Shown piece after piece: positions 11,253-21,242 of a stretch of DNA of 64,000 nt. The stretch is from assembly GCF_963678635.1 (NCBI RefSeq), contig NC_087069.1, positions 39,953,076 to 40,017,075 on the forward strand. Reading direction: 5' to 3'. This DNA is from Symsagittifera roscoffensis (taxonomy: Eukaryota > Xenacoelomorpha > Acoela > Convolutidae). The notes beneath the pieces are model-generated. The model did not search any database. It had not been told where the DNA came from and saw nothing but the letters and a program-made list of their open reading frames with translations. The translations under genes and the position numbers were made by a program. Numbering within the stretch: position 1 is the stretch's first letter; the number at the start of each line of letters is the position of its first letter.

Positions 11253-13285
11253 AAATGTTTTCTCAAGTGTATATGAAGAAACTGGTCTTCAGCAATTGCA
11301 ATCTTGTAAAAGTCAGCTTTATGAATTGATTTTTTACTTGCCTCAAACGGGCTCAAGTGACACAATTTAAACAATTGTACAATCAACTTACCAAAATTAG
11401 TTCCGGTTGCAAAAGTTTTGGGGTTTCTTGTAAGAAAACTACGAGAGATTAAATTTGAGGAAATAAATTTTAGAAATTACTTTAACTAAACTGTTTAGGT
11501 TTTTCACAATTCAATTAATATGAGAAATGAAATCAAAATATCAAATCAAAAAAAAACTTCTTGCATTATAGAAAAACTTACAAAGTACATTATAAGAAAA
11601 CTCACAGTATAAAAACTCTCATTCAATAACAATATTTTTGGCAGTTTTTTAAAATAGTTATTTCATGTCGGTAAATGTTGTAAGTTAAACGCTTTAAATT
11701 ACCTGATTTTTGGGGAACAACCAAAAGTTAGAGCAATTAATTTTTGCCAGTTGATTGTTTGATGCAAAAAATCAAAAAAATCAATTGAAGGACCTGCTGA
11801 CTAATAATTGAGACCAAATGTCGCAAAAGTGTTTTTCTTTATTGCAAACTCAATCTTTCAAAAGACTTGTCTGATAATCTGTTTAGTCTCTTCTTTGCAT
11901 TTATCTAGTGTCAACAAAACCTGGCTAGTTTTTTTAAAATTTGAATGAAAAATTGAATTTTTTAAGCTTTTTTGTGATTGCGTAATCGAGACAACTCATA
12001 TACAACTATATACGATGATAATCAACTTAGTAATTTAAAAAAGACTTGAAAAAATCTATTTTGGTCGGAACTGTTGCACTACTGGCACAGCAATCGGCTA
12101 CCCTTCCTGGAAATTAATTTTTGTGTGTCAAGAGGTTTTTATATTGAAAAGTTTTGCATTGAAGATAGAGAAAACACGTTGTTTGATGAAGTTCAGTGTA
12201 ATCGATAACAAGATAATATACAAACGGAAAACTTCATAAAGACGATAAAAAACGTTCTCAACTTCGGGCAACTTTGCGTTTTTACTTCTGCCCTGTTCTT
12301 TTGTTGTTATCTTGAAGGTTAGAAAAGGTTGAATATTGCAACTGTTGATAGCATCATACAATAATATCATTTTTCGTACGTTTTTGAGCTGAGAGACAGA
12401 TAATTGCTGCTGCACTGTTGCCCTGGCTTGCATTTAAAAAGCAAACATTTTTCTGTCAGAAGTATTTACATAGAGACTTTCTGAAGAACCGGCAACAGTA
12501 CTTATAAGGCGAGTTTTTTTTGTAAAATTGCGATACAGATATGAAAACGCGCCCTACAAACAGGTAAATCCGGACGACAACACACTAAAACAGTATATCA
12601 GCTTTTTTGTCTTGCTTTCTAATGGGTCATCTGGAGATGTCGCCGGTCAAGGTTTGGATTTTTAAAAAATTTTACGTAGAAATATTCGAACTTCATGTTA
12701 AATATTTTCAGCTTCAGGTTAAATAGTTTCATATTCAGGTTAAATCGTTGTATATTTTTTCGCTTCTTTAACAAAAACTATTCAACCTCAAGTTGATTAG
12801 TTTCATTCTATTTTTTATTTCCTGCATAGCTAAAAAAACTCGTCACTTACATCAATTCTGGCAGCAATTTACGCGAGTATTCTATAAATTTTGTTTGAAT
12901 GTCAATGTAACTGATTGTTGGGTGAAAATTTTTAAAATGCTAACTTCAAAAACGCTTATTTCAAATTCGGTTTTAATCGCCTACATTTGGCACCGTTGAA
13001 AACGGGCCTGGGAATCAGAGAAATCACTAAATAATCATGCTGGGCAAACCTTGAGAAAAAGGTCCTAAAAAGTAAGTTGAACCCGACACTATGCGCCTTT
13101 TTAGTTCAGTCAATCAATTATGTGACAGTTTTTGTTACTTCCACAGATCTGTCAATCAAAGACCGCTAGAAGACTTAAATTTTGATTTTCTTTCTTGTCA
13201 AAAAAATTAGTCATTGTTACACCAGAGCAATATTTGAAAAACTGGTGCAAACACTAGAGCAAATTTTATCCATGCGTTATCTGAA
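11253..13285. other. AT-rich flank of the large retrotransposon, no gene supported
   Basis: This is unique-looking AT-rich sequence up to the target site of the LTR element. The longest frame (12128-12433, minus, 101 codons) has no motif I recognise and no clear splice context, so I do not call it. Confidence 0.5.
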
Positions 13286-13289
13286 CAAT
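13286..13289. other. Target-site duplication CAAT (left)
   Basis: CAAT directly precedes the left LTR and recurs directly after the right LTR at 32172-32175. Four-base duplications fit Ty3/gypsy-type integrases (4-6 bp). This confirms the element boundaries. Confidence 0.88.
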
Positions 13290-13699
13290 TGAGTTAGGAC
13301 CGAGTTGGTTAACTCATAGAGTAATTTCGGATAGGGTACACCGTCTGCTCGTCACGCTATCTTATTTTCGGCCGGATAGATTCGTGCAACTTCTTAGTCT
13401 AATACCGATCCTAATCTTACTCTTATACTATCTAGTCTCAGGTTGTTTAACTAGTCTCTGCTAGGCTCAATAGATCTAGGGTATACTGGTTTATTGCGGC
13501 TGCTGAAGTGCTCGGGAGAGTCCAACTAATTTCTAAGTTAAATTCAAATCTCTCTGGTGCTGAAATTACAAGTAACTTCAGCACTTACAAATAAGTGGGT
13601 TGTTAGTTAGATGGATCATGATTGGTTAATATTAAATACTTTACATTGGTAAAATATCTAAATTATCCAATCATAAAATGTAGTCTAGATCAGGTTCCA
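13290..13699 (-). repeat. 3' LTR of the 18.9-kb element
   Basis: This LTR is identical by eye to the 5' LTR. Read on the minus strand it begins TGGAACCTGATC and ends CCTAACTCA. It contains two CCAAT motifs, a 28-nt stem-loop (13557-13584) and an AATAAA polyadenylation signal (minus strand, 13495-13490). The AATAAA lies mid-LTR, downstream of the stem-loop. The inner flank on the minus strand, CCCGGATGGG, is only weakly purine-rich, so the polypurine tract is short or poorly defined. Confidence 0.95.
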
Positions 13700-15271
13700 C
13701 CCATCCGGGTTTTACAGAGTTTTTTAGAATAGTTCTTCTGCAATTCGAAGGATGGATGATGGACGTTGGTGTTTGGCGAACATCATATTTCTTCTGTTTC
13801 CTCTTTGTTAAAGAAGTTCCAGGAAGCTGGAGTTAGAGACATAAGACGTTGTGTCTTCTAGTGACAACGACTAAGTCTTTGCAACAAACTCAAATCTGAT
13901 TTCAGAATGGTTTGCTATGTCAGGTTTTTCTGTTCTGCGTGGAGATTGTGCGTGGAGGGGATGCCTGGTTACTCGGATCTGTACGTATACTTGAACATCG
14001 AGGTGGTCATTGGTCTAGTTCAATGAAGTCCTTTTCTGCGAAGTCAAGTCGTACTCTAAATCCTTTGAGTTGTGATTGTGAGTGGCATATCGATTGTGGT
14101 TGGTCATTCTCTCTCGAGTGTAGTGGGGTCGTTTTGTCTTTAGATGTTCGTCCTTGGTGTTGTATTCTGATCTATGTATTGCATAATGTAATTTACATTT
14201 TATAAAACATTTATTAGTTTAATATTTTTTAATTATGATTTTAGTTAGTTGTTTTCACAAAAGCTTTTTGTTTTAGTTCGGTTATTTTGAAGAGTTACTC
14301 ACACTTGAGTAGCTCTTATTAAAAATAGAGGTGTGGTCACAAAGCGTGGATGTAGCGCGGTGGGTTAGGCCGGCTATAGAGCATGCTCAGGACGTCCTTC
14401 CTGGTGGGTTAGGCCAGGAGTGGGAGTATGATTTCATGCGGTTTTTGTGAGGGGTCCTGTTATGTGACAACGTTTTATGTTGGGTTTGTTGTGGTTTTTC
14501 TTATGTCTTGTTGGTTATGTCCTTTTTTCAAAAAGCAAATTGTTCGTGGTATGGGTTTGTCTTTCGACTTTTTTGTGTTTTATTATTTCTTTCTTAGACT
14601 TTATAATAGTCTTCAAAAGAATAAATTATCCAGTTTTAAACTGGGTTAATCCGGTTTGGGTACCGTTGGTTTCCTTTTCTTAGTCATGCTGTTATTCTAT
14701 GATTTGTGGTATTTAGTAAGCTGCGTTGGTTAGTTTTGTTTAGTATATGATTCCTTTCCAACCGGGTTAAAGGAAAGTTTGAAACATGTTATTATATGTT
14801 AGAGTTGTTGAGTGTGAAAACTTGAAACTGAAATTCATTATTTTAAACAATTCTTCGTGGGCGAGCTGTGCGAGTGTGGATAGAATTTCTGTGCGAATGA
14901 ATGAGAATATCAAAAGGTTAGTACTGCATTTGCTTCTTATTAATTTACTGCATAGAATTTGGAAATTTACTGCTAGTTATGGGGGAATTTTAAGTTACAA
15001 ATTTTCATCATAATTAGATTTACTGCTTGTGGGGAAAATTTTAGAAATGAATTTACTGCATTGTTATTAAATTTATAAATTTATAAGTGTAAGAGATTAA
15101 TAGAATTGTTGAAATCTGTTTGATGAAATTTGCGATCTTTATTTGTTTTTTGTGGTTTTTGTAGGTGATCGTCGGATGAAGACTAAAAATCTAAAGAAAA
15201 CATGGATAAAGAATGGTGAGTTTTTAATATTTTAATTAGTTAGTAATGTTCATTTAATTCATACTTACCTG
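13700..15271 (-). other. 3' untranslated region of the 18.9-kb element
   Basis: About 1.6 kb lie between the last ORF and the 3' LTR. No minus-strand frame above 60 codons was found. Plus-strand frames at 13912-14205 and 14428-14683 run antisense to the element and are rich in Cys, Phe, Val and Leu, typical of chance frames opposite AT-rich sequence. A short direct repeat GGTGGGTTAGGCC occurs twice near 14360 and 14403. The length leaves room for RNA export or packaging signals, which I cannot identify. Confidence 0.55.
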
Positions 15272-16282
15272 TTAGTCGTCGGGGAAAAAACCGTGGGGGA
15301 AGATGTCGTGAATTAGTTCTGAAGTTGTTAGTAGTTTAGCTAAGATGCGGATGATATTTTTAGTCTGAAGCAGTGGCCAAAGCAATTGAAGTGCCTTAAT
15401 AGTGGTTAGTTCTTCAGTGCCAACTGCAAACTCATAAGGTGTGTTTTGGATTAGATTATATAATTTGTGATTGAATTTAGTGTTGTGGATGAATTCTAAA
15501 ATTGGGATTTCTATAGGTTGTACAAACTCGTGCGGGATAAGGAAGGGTCGGGATTCTTCGGCGTTGAAGGTCTTGGTGATGGGACAGAAGATGTACATTT
15601 GGGTTATGGGATCATAGTTGCGAAGAATACCATGAAGGTTAGTATCTTTAATGCAATATGTGAAATTTAGGAAAAATGGTGAAGTGTATTTGGAATTAAT
15701 GAATTGAAAACGATGGTGTGGTTGTCTAGAAGGTGTGTGTAGGTCAAAGTGATTTTGGATGAAGCGATAATAACTATATGTGTGGGTTTGTTTAGTGCGC
15801 AACATAATATCGTGTGAGCAGTGTAAATCTCTTTCGTGTGGTGCAAGGAAATGAAAGGTTAGTGAAAATATTTGGAAGCGTTCTTTAAAACTTTCGTATG
15901 CTTGTGTGTCTGTTAGTGCTTCTGAAATAATGTGATCAAACTTTCGGTCGAAGATGTTTAGTGTAAATATATATGGTGTCTTGATGAAAAATTTCTCGGT
16001 AATTTGTGGATTAGCGAAGCGATCGTCGTCTAAGAATTGATCTTGGTTAGCTCTGATGATGTTGTGATCATAGTATTCGAGTGTGTATTCGTTAGCTCTA
16101 GGTGCAGTGTGTGTTTTTAGTGATTTTTTATATCCAACGTAAGTAAATTGTCTAGCGGTTAGTGGTGTAGTGAGTCGATATAGCATGTCCGTATTTCGCT
16201 CTATATCGATGTGAGTGTTAGATAAAGGTAAGCAAAGAGGGTTAGTAAAATGATAATATGAGGTCCAAGAGAGAGTGGGCAT
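15272..16282 (-). CDS. 336-aa hypothetical accessory protein (last ORF of the element)
   Basis: An intact ATG-initiated frame, 133 bases downstream of the Pro/Ser-rich ORF, with the AT-rich codon bias of gag-pol and Env. The product is a mixed alpha/beta-looking soluble protein rich in Phe, Tyr, His, Ile and Thr, with few low-complexity stretches. No signal peptide or membrane segment is seen. The C-terminal 60 residues look helical (KALQLLWPLL, IRILAKLL). I do not recognise a family. Preservation of a long frame in a young element argues that it is translated. Its position after Env matches accessory genes of complex retroviruses, but function is unknown. Confidence 0.75.
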   Translation of the reverse strand: MPTLSWTSYYHFTNPLCLPLSNTHIDIERNTDMLYRLTTPLTARQFTYVGYKKSLKTHTAPRANEYTLEYYDHNIIRANQDQFLDDDRFANPQITEKFFIKTPYIFTLNIFDRKFDHIISEALTDTQAYESFKERFQIFSLTFHFLAPHERDLHCSHDIMLRTKQTHTYSYYRFIQNHFDLHTPSRQPHHRFQFINSKYTSPFFLNFTYCIKDTNLHGILRNYDPITQMYIFCPITKTFNAEESRPFLIPHEFVQPIEIPILEFIHNTKFNHKLYNLIQNTPYEFAVGTEELTTIKALQLLWPLLQTKNIIRILAKLLTTSELIHDIFPHGFFPDD

Positions 16283-16415
16283 TAAAACGTATTCATCTAC
16301 AAAGTTGCGTGTTTCGTTAGTGTCGTGGGGGGTGTTTAAGGTGTATTGTGGGAATGAGGGTAAGGTGATGGCTAAAAATTCTTTTGTGTTAGTATGCTTG
16401 GGGTGGTTGATGTAT

Positions 16416-17081
16416 TCACGGGCTGTTTTCTGGTTTTGCTGGGAAAGGATGGTTGGGGAACTTTCTTTTAAAAGTGCGGTAAGCTCTATTAGTGTTGAGT
16501 GAAGATACAGTAGTTGTGGATGATGGTGCTAATGAATCAGTATAAATTGAAGAGGGTGTAGGGGTAGGAGGGTTGGATGAATCTATTGTGGATGAGATTT
16601 GGTTTATGGTTGGGGTGTCAAGGTGATAGGATTGTTGTTGTAGGGTAATGAAATTATCTAGTTCTGGGGAGATTCGGGGGGTGTCTGGAGAATGAGATGA
16701 TTGGTCAGAATGAAGTGAGGAGTAGGTTGGGGTAACCTGGGAAGCATAAGAGGGTGTGGAAGTGATTGGGTCAGGGTTATTGGATAATATGGGTTGAAAA
16801 GGGGGTTGAGAAAAATTTAAGGGATTGGTGTGAAAATTATTTGATGGAGATGGTTCAGAGTCGGCAAATTCATCGGGGGTTTCAATATTCGGGTTATTGA
16901 GTTGTGAGATGGAGTATAAAACTGAGATGTGTGAATTAGTGTCGGAATTCATGCCTGATGTTACATTACTAGATGGAAAATCGGGTGGCGGAAAAGCAAA
17001 AAGTGGTTTTATTGGGATTGGAGAGGTAAGATTGGTTGGGTGGGAATTTGATCGGTGTAGTGATCCAAGTTGGCGGCTCAT
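16416..17081 (-). CDS. 221-aa Pro/Ser/Thr-rich ORF overlapping the env stop (ATGA)
   Basis: The start codon overlaps the env stop codon in the tetranucleotide ATGA (minus strand 17081-17078), the classic layout for termination-reinitiation. The product is highly enriched in Ser, Pro, Thr and Asn, with motifs such as NPDPITSTPS and PPTPTPSS, and a basic C-terminal patch (YRTFKRKFPNHPF). It looks intrinsically disordered, with no membrane segment. Env also ends in a Gln/Thr/Asn-rich disordered tail, so the two may once have been one reading frame; the shift between them is -1. No family is recognised. Confidence 0.7.
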   Translation of the reverse strand: MSRQLGSLHRSNSHPTNLTSPIPIKPLFAFPPPDFPSSNVTSGMNSDTNSHISVLYSISQLNNPNIETPDEFADSEPSPSNNFHTNPLNFSQPPFQPILSNNPDPITSTPSYASQVTPTYSSLHSDQSSHSPDTPRISPELDNFITLQQQSYHLDTPTINQISSTIDSSNPPTPTPSSIYTDSLAPSSTTTVSSLNTNRAYRTFKRKFPNHPFPAKPENSP

Positions 17082-19696
17082 CGTGGGCTAAAAAATTGAT
17101 TATTTTGAGACTGAAAAGCGGTGGTATGGGGTTGTTCAATAATTTGTTCATAAGTATTTTGATCTTGTGACTGGTGTGTCATTATATGTTGGATGGGACT
17201 TTGTGATGTGGTGAGTCGAAAATTTGGATTATGTGTGATGGCTAAATTTCGAAAATTTCGTGGGACTAGGGATAGTGGATGGTTATTTGGTAGGGGTGGT
17301 AATTGTGGTGCCGTTGGCGTTATGTCTACATTGTTATGTTCTTCGTCGTATGTATTTTGTCGTGTTGTTATTTTTGTGTTATATTCTTTTATTTGTGCGT
17401 CTAAAAGAATTTTGTTTATAGATGTAGAAAAGATTCCAAAAAATCCTGCAAAGAGTATGCGTGCTACGCTTGCTTGTCTGTTTACTTGTGTGTGTATAGC
17501 ACATGTGTTGTAGATTCCTTTTAAAAGTGAGAAAAGAAATCCAATAAAGTTGAACATTGCGTATAAAATAGTCAATTTTTCTAAGATGTAGTAGGGCCAT
17601 CCTAGAAAATCGAGGATCTCATTTTTGAGTGTAACAAAGCTAAAAATGTTAATTGGTGATATATCTTGGGGACGGTATTTTTCACCGTTTAGATATATAT
17701 AATCTTTAATGTCTTTAAAATATCCGCTATAGTCTTGCGTGTAGATATCGGCAAATCCTGCGGTTTCCGCAAGTTCGCGTAAATTTTGGTCTATTGATTG
17801 TCTTTGTATAGTGTCCATTTGTGTTAGTAATTCTTGGAATTGTTGTGTTCTAATGTGATGTTGAATATCTGATTTTGAATAGATTCCTATTGATTGTAAG
17901 TCTATATTTGGGTTTCGAGCAATAGCGCGAATGCTTTCTGGTGAAAATTTTTTGAGTGATTGCATTAATGTGGGATATGGAGTGAGAAGATAATATTTAT
18001 TTTCATCAGGGTTTAGTTGTACTACATTGTGGCTGTTTTCTGATCCACATGGGACTGCGGTATCCCAGAAATAGGTTCTTCGTGAAAGTGTATCCACGAA
18101 ATGTACTTTATTCTTATAAAAGATAGGGATTCTTTTATAACATCGTTTATCTTCAAAAACGTATAGTGGTGATACTTTTTTAGTACAAGTATAAAACCAT
18201 AAGATGTTCCCTTCATAGTCTAAAAAATTTGATCTATTTCCAGATAATAAGTATCCTGCATAGGGTATTTTTAATACTGCTAGTGCAAGTGATTGTAATA
18301 TTTGTGTTCGTTCTAATTCGCATAGTTGGTGTAGTGTTTCTAATTCGGAGAGTGACATTTCTTGAAAAATTCGGCTAATTGTATAATCTAGTTTCATATC
18401 TAAATGAATATCATAGTGGATATTACCGAAATGTGTAGTATTCATTAGTGATAATTCTTGTAAGCGTGTGCTTCTGGTGTCTTGGGGTTTTAGATGTCCA
18501 CCAGGTTGTCCGTTGCTTTTTTCAAAATTAACTGGTATATAGGATGTTCCTTCGTTTGGAGGATGACCTGTGGCATATGGGTCGATTTTTACTTTTCCAG
18601 TGGTCATGTCGAATCCTTTTTCGTATTCAACTAATATTTCAGAGTATTGTGTTCTGTGAAGTGGATTCCTGTATTTACATGCAAGTTCTGTTTCTTGATA
18701 TATTTGAAAACGTGTCAATTTATTTTCTATATTGTCTATGTTTCTAAAATTAGAACTTAGTTTTCGTGATGGATCGACTTGTTCATATGGAATTGATTGT
18801 ATAAAATATTTTTCGTGAAATTTTATCATACGAGCGTGTATTTTTGCTACTTGAAATGTTTTACATGTATCTTCGGGGAACCAAACAATTGTTGCTTGTG
18901 TTCTCGTTGTAGGGTCGCAATAACCTTGATCATTTTTACAAGGTAATCGGATTCCTTGATAGATTATTGTATTATCTGATAAATCTCGTGTTAGTTGTAT
19001 TTTTTCGAGTTGTATTTTCCAATCAAAAAACATTATTTCTTGGTATCCTTTATTTTTTGTGTCTGCTTTGCAGTTTGATGGGTCATTTATACCAATGTGT
19101 GGTATCCAATGTTTATCGTGTAGGTCATAGGTTAATCGTCCGTGTGCGCCGTTATACGGGTATTTTTCGTCTAGTTTTATATGTCCTTGGTGTCTTTCAA
19201 GTTGTGATTGATGTACAGAGTCTGAAAAAACTTGAAAATTAACTAACTTTCTTGCGGAGTTTTTATTTTGTGTGATGTTTAGTCTAAGTAATTCACTTTT
19301 ACAATCGTCGGGATTGAGATGTAAAAGACGTTCTATATTACTCTGATAGAATGATTCATGGTCAAGTCGGTTTTTGTTTCCGTTCGAGACTTGTGAACAA
19401 TGTACTTTCTTTTCGGAAAATGTTGCTGTGAATTTATAACCTGTAACTGTTGTTGCTCGGGCTTTTGAATAGAGTGTTGCTATTACATCTGTGGTTTCTA
19501 TAGCTTGTGGTTCTGTTTCACATTGTGATACTTGATTTATTGCATATTTATGTAGTGTTTTTTGTTCATTTTCTTCACAATCGTAATGTGTTACTAATAA
19601 ATCTTGTGGTCCTGTACGAGGGGAAGGGTTTATGTTTTGATTTGAGATTACTAGAAAAAGGAGTTGGAGAAAAATTAATAATTTTAGAATATACAT
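17078..19696 (-). CDS. env: Envelope-like glycoprotein (Env), 872 aa
   Basis: The protein starts with a cleavable-type signal peptide (residues 1-19, LKLLIFLQLLFLVIS). A long ectodomain follows, with many Cys and several N-glycosylation sequons (for example NIT, NTT, NRS). A hydrophobic anchor lies near residues 705-735 (LEKLTILYAMFNFIGFLFSL) with a second hydrophobic stretch at about 750-770. The tail is disordered. Around residues 480-560 the order LLSGN, YEGNILWFYTC, CYKRIPI, TYFWDTAVPCG resembles the C-terminal part of chuvirus/mononegavirus-like glycoproteins captured by several invertebrate LTR elements; that is recall-based inference. The ATG lies inside the end of the upstream ORF. 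Role: membrane glycoprotein probably mediating cell-to-cell spread of particles. No stops or frameshifts are present. Confidence 0.85.
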   Translation of the reverse strand: MYILKLLIFLQLLFLVISNQNINPSPRTGPQDLLVTHYDCEENEQKTLHKYAINQVSQCETEPQAIETTDVIATLYSKARATTVTGYKFTATFSEKKVHCSQVSNGNKNRLDHESFYQSNIERLLHLNPDDCKSELLRLNITQNKNSARKLVNFQVFSDSVHQSQLERHQGHIKLDEKYPYNGAHGRLTYDLHDKHWIPHIGINDPSNCKADTKNKGYQEIMFFDWKIQLEKIQLTRDLSDNTIIYQGIRLPCKNDQGYCDPTTRTQATIVWFPEDTCKTFQVAKIHARMIKFHEKYFIQSIPYEQVDPSRKLSSNFRNIDNIENKLTRFQIYQETELACKYRNPLHRTQYSEILVEYEKGFDMTTGKVKIDPYATGHPPNEGTSYIPVNFEKSNGQPGGHLKPQDTRSTRLQELSLMNTTHFGNIHYDIHLDMKLDYTISRIFQEMSLSELETLHQLCELERTQILQSLALAVLKIPYAGYLLSGNRSNFLDYEGNILWFYTCTKKVSPLYVFEDKRCYKRIPIFYKNKVHFVDTLSRRTYFWDTAVPCGSENSHNVVQLNPDENKYYLLTPYPTLMQSLKKFSPESIRAIARNPNIDLQSIGIYSKSDIQHHIRTQQFQELLTQMDTIQRQSIDQNLRELAETAGFADIYTQDYSGYFKDIKDYIYLNGEKYRPQDISPINIFSFVTLKNEILDFLGWPYYILEKLTILYAMFNFIGFLFSLLKGIYNTCAIHTQVNRQASVARILFAGFFGIFSTSINKILLDAQIKEYNTKITTRQNTYDEEHNNVDITPTAPQLPPLPNNHPLSLVPRNFRNLAITHNPNFRLTTSQSPIQHIMTHQSQDQNTYEQIIEQPHTTAFQSQNNQFFSPR

Positions 19697-20820
19697 GTGT
19701 ATGATAATCCTGAGTATGGATTATAAAATGTAATGTAGCCAATTGTGTTTTTGGTATATCTGTCGTATTTGTATATTACTTCAGTAGTTATAAACGGTGG
19801 TGGTAGTGATTGAGCTGTTATGTTAGGTGGATTTAATGGGTAGGGATGTTGGGTAATATTATTTAACTTAACTGTGATTTCAAACTTTAATTGTAAACTG
19901 TTTTGTTGGAGTATTTGAATATTGTGATCACGGAAATCGTTGTGAATATCTTGGCGATATTGTAATCTATTAAGTGCCCAGTTATGAAGGCGGTTACTTT
20001 CTTGATGTTGTCCAAATAATGGTGGAGGTGCTGTAAATGTATTCCAATCTAGTCTTAAAGGAATATTTATTGATGATTGTTCTCGATATCTGGCGTCGAG
20101 ATTATTTGGAAAATTTAAGTTAAAAGGTGGTGGTGAAATCTGGCTTATTGATGGTGTTGATGGTAGTGATAATGTTTCTGGTAGTGATGAGGATGTTGTT
20201 GTATCCGTAGAAATATCTATTGGATTATTGACTAAATTTAATTCACCTTGTGTAAATGAATGTGTTGTCCAATATGGTAGTCGTGATGCCTGGTTTGGGG
20301 GGTTAAAGGGATTTTCACGTATTTGTTCAGATGTTGGTGTTGAACCTAAGTAATCTGATGGTAGGCTTGAGGTGCTACGTTGTGAAAGAAGCGTAGGGGT
20401 TTCTGGTAATATATCAATGGGGTTTTCTGGAGTGTTTTGTGATGGGGATTGAGGTATATCAAAATGAACTCGGGGAGTTTGAAAATTTCTGTTTCGTCGA
20501 GGATGTATAATTTGTCTATTTATTTCGACTGTATTTTGGTTTTGACTAGGATTTCTTATTCTACTTAGTTCTTGTGGTAGTGTTGGGTATAGGTTATATG
20601 TTGGTTCGCTTAGAGGTGCTTGTCGTTGAACTGGTTCTAGTGGTTCTGATAAACGAGCATGTCGTTCTTCAAAAGTGTATGGATTGTCTTGAAAAGAAAT
20701 TCGTGTAGATGTTTGAGGATTTTGAGTAGTTGAAGGTGGTGTTGGGTTATCTTGGGATGATGTCGGTGAAGACTGATTCTGTGACTGTTGGGTAGCAATT
20801 TTTGATGGATTTTTGAATTG
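19684..20820 (-). CDS. 378-codon open frame without ATG, upstream of and overlapping env
   Basis: After an in-frame TAA (20823-20821) the minus strand stays open for 378 codons to a TAA at 19686-19684, and it contains no in-frame ATG at all. The N-terminal two thirds are Pro/Ser/Gln/Asn-rich and disordered (for example SSPTSSQDNPTPPST). The C-terminal third is ordered-looking (NRLHNWALNRLQ, LQLKFEITVKLNN, YDRYTKNTIGY). Codon use resembles the neighbouring genes. The last 13 bases overlap the env start. Since no ATG exists, translation would need a spliced exon supplying the start, a non-AUG start or a shunt. ATG-based gene finding misses it. Confidence 0.72.
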   Translation of the reverse strand, partial: QFKNPSKIATQQSQNQSSPTSSQDNPTPPSTTQNPQTSTRISFQDNPYTFEERHARLSEPLEPVQRQAPLSEPTYNLYPTLPQELSRIRNPSQNQNTVEINRQIIHPRRNRNFQTPRVHFDIPQSPSQNTPENPIDILPETPTLLSQRSTSSLPSDYLGSTPTSEQIRENPFNPPNQASRLPYWTTHSFTQGELNLVNNPIDISTDTTTSSSLPETLSLPSTPSISQISPPPFNLNFPNNLDARYREQSSINIPLRLDWNTFTAPPPLFGQHQESNRLHNWALNRLQYRQDIHNDFRDHNIQILQQNSLQLKFEITVKLNNITQHPYPLNPPNITAQSLPPPFITTEVIYKYDRYTKNTIGYITFYNPYSGLSYTCIF

Positions 20821-20847
20821 TTACTTTAGTGGGAAGGTTTATGTTTA

Positions 20848-21015
20848 TTATAATATTCTTCCAAAAAAAAGAATTAGAAGGATTGTTGCTAGGGCAAATG
20901 TGAAGATTGCTTTCTTTATACATTTACATATTGTCAAAATGAGGGATGATAAGAATGCTATGAAAATTACAAACAATAAAAAAATATCGGTTCTACTGAA
21001 AATTTTTCGTATCAT
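20848..21015 (-). CDS. 55-aa small membrane protein, ATGA overlap
   Basis: The frame begins MIRKIFSRTD and its ATG overlaps the stop of the 76-aa ORF as ATGA (21015-21012). It encodes two hydrophobic segments (about residues 12-29, IFLLFVIFIAFLSSLIL, and 38-52, IFTFALATILLILFF) separated by a short Cys/Lys-rich loop (CKCIKK). A two-span hairpin of this size resembles viroporin-like small proteins of viruses; this is an inference from topology only. It ends 27 bases before the 378-codon frame opens. Confidence 0.6.
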   Translation of the reverse strand: MIRKIFSRTDIFLLFVIFIAFLSSLILTICKCIKKAIFTFALATILLILFFGRIL

Positions 21016-21242
21016 TTAGACAAGTTATATGAATCGTACCTGTGGATATAATCAAGGGTTTTGGAAAGTTGGAGGAATAGTTCGAGTATAGTGTAGAAAA
21101 TTAAAAAAATGTTACAAAAAATGATTAGGATTATTAGAAAAGATTCAAGTATATCAAAAAGAAATATTATAAAGGTTTCAAGTATTGTAAAAAAATGTTT
21201 AAAATTTATGAGTATTTGAGTAACTGATTGAGAGAAGAGCAT
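21012..21242 (-). CDS. 76-aa hydrophobic small protein
   Basis: The ATG directly follows the stop of a preceding open frame (TAAATG, 21245-21240). The protein is very rich in Phe, Ile and Leu from residue about 8 to 60, with one or two possible membrane spans (FLIILIIFCNIFLIFYTI), and ends in a short polar tail. It overlaps the next ORF by ATGA. AT-rich codons could create such a frame by chance, but the linked start-stop overlaps on both sides support coding. Function unknown; perhaps a small membrane accessory protein. Confidence 0.5.
   Translation of the reverse strand: MLFSQSVTQILINFKHFFTILETFIIFLFDILESFLIILIIFCNIFLIFYTILELFLQLSKTLDYIHRYDSYNLSK

Noticed and set aside
12128-12433. 101-codon minus-strand frame
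   Set aside because: No motif, no splice context and not linked to any element; composition is compatible with chance.
13912-14683. Plus-strand frames in the 3' region of the 18.9-kb element
   Set aside because: Antisense to the element, low complexity (Val, Phe, Leu, Cys rich), no recognisable domain.
15272-16282. Macro-domain or dUTPase identity for the 336-aa ORF
   Set aside because: I looked for glycine-rich nucleotide loops and found none; left as unknown.
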